DNA of 10,078 nucleotides from Solirubrobacterales bacterium (GTDB lineage: Bacteria > Actinomycetota > Thermoleophilia > Solirubrobacterales > Solirubrobacteraceae): the NCBI GenBank assembly GCA_013813955.1, contig JACCQW010000265.1, positions 1 through 10,078 of the forward strand, written 5' to 3'. The position numbers and the translations under genes were made by a program. How positions within the stretch are numbered: position 1 is the first letter of the stretch; every line of letters begins with the position of its first letter. Shown here piece by piece: positions 6,053 to 10,078 of the stretch. The notes beneath the pieces are model-generated. The model had not been told where the DNA came from. It worked only from the letters and a program-made list of their open reading frames with translations, and searched no databases.

Positions 6053-7006
6053 CTACGGCCTCGGGCGCAGCCCGAACGGCGGCCGGGCGCGGGGGCGGCG
6101 CCTGGCCTGCACCACGGCGCGGCGCCGGCGCGCGGCTGGGAGCGCGCGCCAGGCGTCGCGGTAGGCGCGCAGCAGGTGACGCTCGCGCAGCAGGACGTGG
6201 CCGAGCGCGAGGACCTCGTAGAGCGCGATCCGGTGCAGATCGCCGCGCACGTCGGACCATGTGTCGTTCTTGGCCATCATGAGCAGGCGATTTCGAAACT
6301 GCAGGCGGCGATGGGCCTTGGGCAGCGCGGCGCGTGTGGAGGGCGAGTAGAAGCGCACGTGCCAGGCCAGCGCGGCGGGCTCGTAGACGCAGCGCCAGCC
6401 CAGCAGGCGCGCGCGCCACGCGAGGTCGACGTCGGACGCCCACAGCTGCAGGTCCTCGTCGAGCACCTCGCCGCCGACCGCGCACGCCTCCAGCACCTCG
6501 CGGCGATACAGGACGCACGCGCCGTCGCCGCCGAAGGCCTCCGCGCGGCGGCCGTAGCGCGAGGCCGGCTCGTTGTGGCCGACCAGCCCGTTCTTGCGCC
6601 GCCGGTCGATCACCATGCCCGCGGTGTCCAGAACGTCGAGGCGGTCGGCGACCTGCATCCCGGTCGCCCGCACGATCCGGGGCGCGACCGAGCCGACGCC
6701 GGCCGCCTCCAGCCGCGCGCGTGCCGCGTCCAGGAAGCCCGGATCCAGCACGCAGTCTGCATTCAGCAGCAGGATCGCGTCGCCCTCGGAGGCGACGATC
6801 CCGGCGTTGACCGCCGCGGCGTAGGAGACACGGCGGCGCAGGTGCAGGACCCGCGCGCCGTGGGCGGCGGCGACGTCGCGCGTGGAGTCGGCACAGGCGT
6901 TGTCGACCACGAGCACCTGCGCGCCGGGCTGGGCGGCGGCGGCGGGCAGCGAGCGCTCGAGCCGCGCGGCCTCGTCGACGCTCAACATCAGGATCGTGGT
7001 GCTCAC
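6053..7006 (-). CDS. GT2 family glycosyltransferase, WbbL/rhamnosyltransferase-like
   Basis: This is a 317-residue family 2 glycosyltransferase of the WbbL-like group, which often adds rhamnose or related sugars to lipid-linked glycans; the exact sugar cannot be read here. Landmarks are VLVVDNACADST (31-42), the metal-binding LNADCVLDP (81-89), GGDGACVLYRREVLEA (159-174), LDEDLQLWASDVDLAWRARL (182-201, the catalytic-base region ending in the conserved DLAWR), AWHVR (214-218) and FRNRLLMMAKN (237-247). The opening strand is ILMLSVDEAARLERSLP rather than the common VSIVxxN form. The C-terminus (about 291-317) is a tail very rich in arginine and proline. The GTG at 7006 lies in a GTGA overlap with the upstream GT4 stop, so translation is probably coupled. 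It is convergent with the zinc-ribbon methyltransferase gene, leaving a 72-bp gap. Confidence 0.92.
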   Translation of the reverse strand: MSTTILMLSVDEAARLERSLPAAAAQPGAQVLVVDNACADSTRDVAAAHGARVLHLRRRVSYAAAVNAGIVASEGDAILLLNADCVLDPGFLDAARARLEAAGVGSVAPRIVRATGMQVADRLDVLDTAGMVIDRRRKNGLVGHNEPASRYGRRAEAFGGDGACVLYRREVLEACAVGGEVLDEDLQLWASDVDLAWRARLLGWRCVYEPAALAWHVRFYSPSTRAALPKAHRRLQFRNRLLMMAKNDTWSDVRGDLHRIALYEVLALGHVLLRERHLLRAYRDAWRALPAARRRRAVVQARRRPRARPPFGLRPRP

Positions 7007-8004
7007 AGCAGCTCCTCGTAGACCGCCACGGTGAGGGCGGCGGTCGCTTCCCACGACAACGCGGCGGCACGCTCGTGCCCGCGGCGCACGAGCTCGGCGC
7101 GCCGGCCGGGATCGTCGAGTACCCGGCGGATCGCGGCGGCCATGTCGGTCACGTCGAGCGGGTCGAAGTACTCCGCGGCGTCGCCGCCGGTCTCGGGCAG
7201 CGCGGTCGCGCGGGCGGCGAGCACCGGCACCCCGCGGGCCATCGCCTCGACCAGGACGAGCCCGAAGCCCTCGTACAGGGAGGGGTGCACGAGGGCGTCC
7301 GCCCCGCGCAGCAGCGCGTCGAGCTCGGCGTCGCGCAGGTAGCCGGTCACCTGGACGCCGGGGGCATCGCGCAGGGCGCCGCCCTCGCCCGCGTCGGCGC
7401 CCGCCAGCACCAGGCGGTGCTCGAGTCCCTCGGCGCGCAGCCGCGCGTAGGCCTCGGCCAGCCTGCGCAGGTTCTTCTTGGGCCGCAGGTCGCCGATCGC
7501 CAGCAGGTACGGCCGGTCGTCGGGCAGCGGCGCGTCGCCGTCCATCAGCGACGGGGCATTGGGGATCACCCGGATCTTCGCCTCGTCGACGCCGTAGCGG
7601 CGAACGACATCGCGCGCGGTGTGCCCAGAGACGCAGATCACGCGCTCGGCCGAGCGCGCGGCGCGCGGGGTGAACGTGCGGTACTTCCAGCCGGTACGCC
7701 GTGAGAAATCCTGCGGGAACACCTCGAAGGCCAGGTCGTGCACGGTCACCACGCCCGGGCAGGGACGCACGAGCGGCAGAAAGCAGTTGGGCGCGTGGAT
7801 CAGGTCGGCGCGCTCGCGGCGCAGCAGCCACGGCAGCCCGGCCTGCTCGAAGAGCAGCTCCGGGCCCGGGCCGCCGCGCTCGATCGCCCGGTAGGACAGG
7901 CCCGGGCGCTCGGGCAACGCGCGCAGCAGCTCGTGGGCGTAGCGGCCCCATCCGCGCAGGGCGGACCCGAAGGCGTCACGGGCGTCGATGGCGACGGTCG
8001 GCAC
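7003..8004 (-). CDS. GT4 family glycosyltransferase
   Basis: This is a 333-residue GT-B glycosyltransferase of family GT4 (MtfB/WbaZ-like in general form). The N-terminal domain shows VAIDARDAF (4-12), RGWGRYAHELLRALP (17-31), HAPNCFLPL (70-78), VVTVHDLAFEVFP (85-97) and VICVSGHTARD (122-132). The donor domain shows YLLAIGDLRPKKNLRRLAEA (166-185), VTGYLRDAELDALLRGADAL (219-238) and YEGFGLVLVEAMARGVPVLA (244-263), with the E-x7-E pair (E245, E253), then ALPETGGDAAEYFDP. The GTG at 8004 is used because the conserved first strand starts there and no upstream in-frame ATG, GTG or TTG occurs before the divergent gene. It is the first gene of a two-gene minus operon ending in a GTGA overlap with the WbbL-like GT2. 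It resembles the 305-residue GT4 at 846 but is clearly distinct. The substrate is unknown. Confidence 0.94.
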   Translation of the reverse strand: MPTVAIDARDAFGSALRGWGRYAHELLRALPERPGLSYRAIERGGPGPELLFEQAGLPWLLRRERADLIHAPNCFLPLVRPCPGVVTVHDLAFEVFPQDFSRRTGWKYRTFTPRAARSAERVICVSGHTARDVVRRYGVDEAKIRVIPNAPSLMDGDAPLPDDRPYLLAIGDLRPKKNLRRLAEAYARLRAEGLEHRLVLAGADAGEGGALRDAPGVQVTGYLRDAELDALLRGADALVHPSLYEGFGLVLVEAMARGVPVLAARATALPETGGDAAEYFDPLDVTDMAAAIRRVLDDPGRRAELVRRGHERAAALSWEATAALTVAVYEELL

Positions 8005-8011
8005 GGCGCCG

Positions 8012-8017
8012 AAGGTT
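8012..8017 (-). promoter_or_regulatory. Weak candidate -10 hexamer (AACCTT) of the GT4/GT2 operon
   Basis: On the minus strand AACCTT keeps the conserved A at position 2 and T at position 6 of TAnnnT, and ends 7 nt before the GTG at 8004. It is weak by consensus. It is listed because its spacing equals that at the other starts in this window. Confidence 0.25.
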
Positions 8018-8027
8018 CGCAGTACGC

Positions 8028-8033
8028 GATGAT
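8028..8033 (+). promoter_or_regulatory. Weak candidate -10 hexamer (GATGAT) of the FkbM/wecG operon
   Basis: GATGAT keeps A2 and T6 of TAnnnT and ends 7 nt before the ATG at 8041. If it is the real -10, the in-frame ATG at 8029, which lies inside the hexamer, cannot be the start. No -35 match is visible. Confidence 0.3.
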
Positions 8034-8034
8034 C

Positions 8035-8048
8035 GCGGGCATGCCCGC
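8035..8048. repeat. Perfect 14-bp palindrome over the FkbM start codon
   Basis: GCGGGCATGCCCGC is a perfect palindrome whose centre contains the ATG at 8041. It lies at the edge of the roughly 36-bp divergent gap. It could be an operator, a start-codon hairpin in a longer-leader mRNA, or chance in GC-rich DNA. Confidence 0.5.
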
Positions 8049-8928
8049 ATCGCTGCGCCAGCTGCGCCGGGAGGTGACGGGACGGGTGCGCTATCGCGGC
8101 ACCCAGCTGTTCACCGGCCTGCGTGCCGACCGCCGCCTGGCGCTGGCGCAGGGCGCGCGCTCCCACCCCGTCTCGCGCGCACTGCTCCCGCGTGCCGCGG
8201 AGTGGTACGCCCGCGCACCGGTGGGCATCGCGGGCGGGCTGCCGGCCGGGCTGGTCCTCTCGACCGCGCACCTCGCGCTGGACCACGCCCACGCGGGGCT
8301 CCTGGTCCGCGGCACGCTGGAGCCCTCCGTGCAAGAGGCCCTGCGTCGCACCGTGCGCCCCGGCCACGTCGTCTACGACGTGGGCGCGAACATCGGCTTC
8401 TTCACGCTGGCCGGGGCCCGGCTGGTCGGTCCGCAAGGGCGGGTGATCGCGTTCGAGCCGGTGCCGTGGTGCGCCGCGGCCGTCGCGCGCAACATCGAGC
8501 TCAACGACCTGGCGCACGCCGAGATCCGCGAGGAGGCCGTCGGCGCGACGGCGGGCCGAGCGCGTCTGCTGGTCGTCGAGGAGGCCAGCTGGTCGCACCT
8601 GGACTCGACCGGACGCCGCCATCCCGACGCCCGCGAGGACCTCGACGTGGCGGTCGCGACGATCGACGCGCTCGTGGCCGGCGGCGAGCTCCCGGCGCCC
8701 GACGTGCTGAAGATCGACACCGAGGGCGCCGAGCTGCAGGTCGTCGAGGGCATGCGCGAGACCCTCGAGCGCCATCGTCCGACGCTGATCTGCGAGCTGC
8801 ACGACACCAACGAGCGCTTCGCCGCGCTCATGGATGAGCTGGGCTACCGCACGACCAACCTGGACGGCCCCTGGCCCGTCGCAGAGTCGCCCACGGGAAT
8901 CCACGCGCTCGCGCAGCCCCGTGACTAG
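8041..8928 (+). CDS. FkbM family SAM-dependent methyltransferase
   Basis: This is a 295-residue FkbM-type (Methyltransf_21) methyltransferase, predicted to O-methylate a sugar hydroxyl in the glycan. Residues 1-105 are an alpha-rich, Arg/Ala-rich N-terminal extension. The SAM domain shows VYDVGANIGFFTL (111-123, motif I with GxNxG), VIAFEPVP (135-142, acidic E139), NIELND (151-156), DVLKIDTEGAE (221-231, the FkbM signature) and LICELHD (249-255), then LMDELGYRT (263-271). Two in-frame ATGs compete: 8029 and 8041. ATG at 8041 is preferred because a -10-like hexamer ends 7 nt upstream of it and it leaves a 36-bp divergent gap; 8029 would add only MIAG. The gene is 10 bp upstream of wecG and its TAG stop overlaps that gene's candidate -10. 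The acceptor is unknown. Confidence 0.92.
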   Translation: MPASLRQLRREVTGRVRYRGTQLFTGLRADRRLALAQGARSHPVSRALLPRAAEWYARAPVGIAGGLPAGLVLSTAHLALDHAHAGLLVRGTLEPSVQEALRRTVRPGHVVYDVGANIGFFTLAGARLVGPQGRVIAFEPVPWCAAAVARNIELNDLAHAEIREEAVGATAGRARLLVVEEASWSHLDSTGRRHPDAREDLDVAVATIDALVAGGELPAPDVLKIDTEGAELQVVEGMRETLERHRPTLICELHDTNERFAALMDELGYRTTNLDGPWPVAESPTGIHALAQPRD

Positions 8929-8931
8929 CAT
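8926..8931 (+). promoter_or_regulatory. Candidate internal -10 hexamer (TAGCAT) before wecG
   Basis: TAGCAT begins with the FkbM stop codon TAG and ends 7 nt before the wecG ATG. It fits TAnnnT. There is no Shine-Dalgarno sequence before the ATG, so wecG may have its own leaderless transcript in addition to read-through. Confidence 0.35.
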
Positions 8932-8938
8932 CCTCGAG

Positions 8939-9715
8939 ATGGACGGCACCGCCGCCGCGACCTCGCGGATCTTCGACATCCCGATCGAGCTGGGCCAGCC
9001 CGTGGAGCTGCTCGAGCGGATCATGGGCTGGGTGGCCGCGGGCCGGCGCTCGCAGCGCGTGATGTACGTCAACGCGCACGTGCTCAACCAGTCGCGCGTG
9101 GATCCCGCGCTGCGCGACGCCCTGGAGGATGCCGACCTCGTCTACTGCGACGGCTACGGCGTACGCCTCGCGGCCCGGGCGCTCGACGTCGAGATCCCCC
9201 ACCGCATGACCGGAGCCGACTGGGTCTGGGACCTCGCCTCGCTGTGCGAGCAGCGCAACGTGAGCGTCTACCTGCTCGGCTGCGAGCCCGGGGTCGCCGC
9301 GCAGGCCGCCCAGCGCCTGCGCCGCGCGCACGCCGACCTGGAGGTCGCGGGCAGCCACCACGGCTACTTCGAGATGGGCTCGCCGCACGACGAGCGCGTC
9401 GTCGAGGACATCAACGCCCGGCGTCCGGATGTCGTCCTGGTCGGGATGGGGACCCCCAAGCAGGAGCTATGGGTGCAGCGCAACGCCCAGCGCCTGGACG
9501 CCAAGGTCGTGTGGACGGTGGGCGCCCTGTTTGACTACGTCTCCGGGCGCGTGCCGCGCGCGCCGGCCGCCTTGTCGGACAATGGCCTGGAATGGATCTT
9601 CAGACTCGCGATCGAGCCGCAGCGAATGTGGCGGCGCTACCTGGTGGGCAACCCGGTCTTCCTCAGCCGGGTGATGACGCACGCCCGCCAGCGCCACCGG
9701 CCCGGCGCCGCCTAG
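8939..9715 (+). CDS. wecG: WecG/TagA/CpsF family glycosyltransferase (GT26)
   Basis: This is a 258-residue GT26 enzyme. Characterised members (WecG, TagA) add an N-acetylmannosamine-type sugar to a polyprenyl-diphosphate GlcNAc acceptor, the second step of lipid-linked glycan assembly. Full-length family landmarks are VMYVNAHVLNQSR (41-53), DADLVYCDGYGV (64-75, with the conserved Asp of DGxGV), HRMTGADW (88-95), VYLLGCEPGVA (110-120), HHGYF (140-144), PDVVLVGMGTPKQELW (163-178) and VVWTVGALFDYVSGRVPRAP (190-209). The C-terminal appendage has EWIFRL (218-223), EPQRMWRRYLVGNP (226-239) and a basic tail, which helps membrane attachment in TagA. The ATG at 8939 has no Shine-Dalgarno sequence. It implies that a GlcNAc-PP-lipid initiating transferase exists outside this window. 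The symbol indicates the family, not a proven substrate. Confidence 0.93.
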   Translation: MDGTAAATSRIFDIPIELGQPVELLERIMGWVAAGRRSQRVMYVNAHVLNQSRVDPALRDALEDADLVYCDGYGVRLAARALDVEIPHRMTGADWVWDLASLCEQRNVSVYLLGCEPGVAAQAAQRLRRAHADLEVAGSHHGYFEMGSPHDERVVEDINARRPDVVLVGMGTPKQELWVQRNAQRLDAKVVWTVGALFDYVSGRVPRAPAALSDNGLEWIFRLAIEPQRMWRRYLVGNPVFLSRVMTHARQRHRPGAA

Positions 9716-9756
9716 CCCCACGAGCCTCGGGCGACCGGCGACGCTCTGGGTTCGTG

Positions 9757-9766
9757 TGAGCGCTCA
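9757..9766. promoter_or_regulatory. LacI-family-like operator core (10-bp palindrome)
   Basis: TGAGCGCTCA is a perfect palindrome with a central CpG and a GAGCGCTC core, as in the operators of several LacI-family regulators (symmetric lac operator; CebR-type sites in streptomycetes). The flanks do not extend the symmetry. The same 8-bp core also occurs inside coding sequence in this window (about 3260 and 6953), so chance is a real alternative. Confidence 0.2.
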
Positions 9767-9774
9767 AGTCGGAG

Positions 9775-9804
9775 GGCGGTCCGGTCGATGGGGTGAGGGC
9801 CGCC
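9775..9804 (+). terminator. Candidate terminator hairpin downstream of wecG
   Basis: GGCGGTCC (9775-9782) pairs with GGGCCGCC (9797-9804) as an 8-bp stem with one T-G wobble and a 14-nt loop; a further G-U pair is possible outside. It lies about 60 nt past the wecG stop. No T-tract follows. Confidence 0.35.
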
Positions 9805-9886
9805 TCGACGCTCCAATCTCTAGCGGGTCGAGCGATCTTCAGAACCTGACCGGCGCTGAGCCTCCGCAATAGAGAGCAGTTCTCCA

Positions 9887-10078
9887 ATGGGAAGCCCTGT
9901 GTGGACCCCAACTTCTAACAGGCGGGCGACCATGGCGACCATGGCCGCGGCAGCTGTCGCGGTCGGCTGTGGCGGCGACGACCGGAGCGCCGGCGTCGCG
10001 TGCGAGAGCTATCAGTTCCCGGCGAAACGCTGGAAGGAAACAAATACCCGGGGCAAGAACCAGCAGGAGCTTCGCATT
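9887..10078 (+). CDS. Putative lipoprotein, N-terminal part, runs off window end
   Basis: An open frame of 64 codons continues to the last base with no stop. From ATG 9887 it gives a short polar region, a twin Arg (NRRAT), a hydrophobic Ala/Val stretch (MAAAAVAV) and then GCGGDD. This is a lipoprotein signal peptide with cleavage before the Cys of VGC; the -3 position is Ala rather than the preferred Leu. The mature part starts with GGDD, a typical flexible linker, then ACESYQFPAKRWKETN. The downstream starts GTG 9899 and ATG 9932 are possible: AGGCGGG precedes 9932, but that start would remove the positive n-region. A GAGAG about 10 nt before 9887 is a weak ribosome site. The function is not recognised. 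A small lipoprotein of the SmpA/BamE-like kind is a loose guess from the RW...R...L pattern. A-rich codons near the end differ from the glycan genes. Confidence 0.6.
   Translation, partial: MGSPVWTPTSNRRATMATMAAAAVAVGCGGDDRSAGVACESYQFPAKRWKETNTRGKNQQELRI
9926..9943 (+). repeat. Tandem 9-bp duplication in the signal peptide
   Basis: GCGACCATG occurs twice in tandem (9926-9934 and 9935-9943), encoding Ala-Thr-Met twice in the signal peptide. The two units offer alternative ATG codons and the duplication keeps the frame. Confidence 0.7.

Larger units (their letters stand above)
9716..9886. other. Non-coding interval with inverted repeats
   Basis: This 171-bp gap separates wecG from the lipoprotein gene. 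It holds a terminator-like hairpin (9775-9804), a 10-bp palindrome (9757-9766) and a further inverted repeat, CTCGAC (9804-9809) with GTCGAG (9827-9832). Base composition is visibly less G+C-rich than the coding sequence upstream. No RNA gene or convincing short ORF was seen. Confidence 0.6.

Noticed and set aside
6017..7021. A 334-codon plus-strand open frame opposite the WbbL-like GT2.
   Set aside because: It is a mirror frame of a gene with complete GT2 motifs and has no recognisable domain of its own.
7075..7704. A 209-codon plus-strand open frame opposite the GT4 gene.
   Set aside because: It is a shadow frame; the minus strand holds an intact GT4 with donor-site motifs.

Overview
The window is very G+C-rich and densely packed with genes. 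Many genes meet in 4-bp start/stop overlaps, several start at GTG, and starts with little or no Shine-Dalgarno sequence but a TAnnnT-like hexamer just upstream are common. This suits a high-G+C actinobacterium. The style resembles Thermoleophilia/Solirubrobacterales, but that is an inference from composition and gene style; no phylogenetic marker is present.

From base 1 to about 9715 the window is a cell-surface glycan (polysaccharide or glycolipid) biosynthesis cluster of ten genes, laid out as short operons on alternating strands. (i) Plus strand, 1-1763: two GT4 glycosyltransferases, the first cut by the window edge, joined by an ATGA overlap. (ii) Minus strand, 5047 down to 1739: a polyprenyl-phosphate-type GT2 glycosyltransferase, a flippase-like LPG_synthase_TM membrane protein and an amine-oxidase-fold FAD oxidoreductase, all overlapping. 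This operon converges on (i) with a 25-bp tail-to-tail coding overlap. (iii) Plus strand, 5084-5980: a zinc-ribbon SAM methyltransferase, divergent from (ii) across only 36 bp. (iv) Minus strand, 8004 down to 6053: a GT4 and a WbbL-like GT2 joined by a GTGA overlap, convergent with (iii). (v) Plus strand, 8041-9715: an FkbM-family methyltransferase and a WecG/TagA/CpsF glycosyltransferase, divergent from (iv) across about 36 bp.

A plausible joint reading is as follows. WecG and the GT4/GT2 enzymes build a lipid-linked oligosaccharide on the cytoplasmic face. The two methyltransferases decorate it. The GT2/flippase-like/FAD-oxidoreductase operon makes, modifies and moves a polyprenyl-phosphate sugar. 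No initiating phosphoglycosyltransferase, Wzx, Wzy, ABC exporter or nucleotide-sugar synthesis gene is in the window, so the pathway must continue outside it.

From 9716 to the end the base composition falls to roughly two-thirds G+C (hand count). A 171-bp non-coding stretch with inverted repeats precedes the start of an apparent lipoprotein gene that runs off the end. The least expected features are the co-transcribed GT2/flippase-like/FAD triad and the recurring arrangement in which a -10-like hexamer lies 7-8 nt before a start codon. That arrangement is seen at all four divergent starts and at wecG, and it predicts leaderless transcripts. No RNA gene, CRISPR array, insertion sequence or attachment site was seen.
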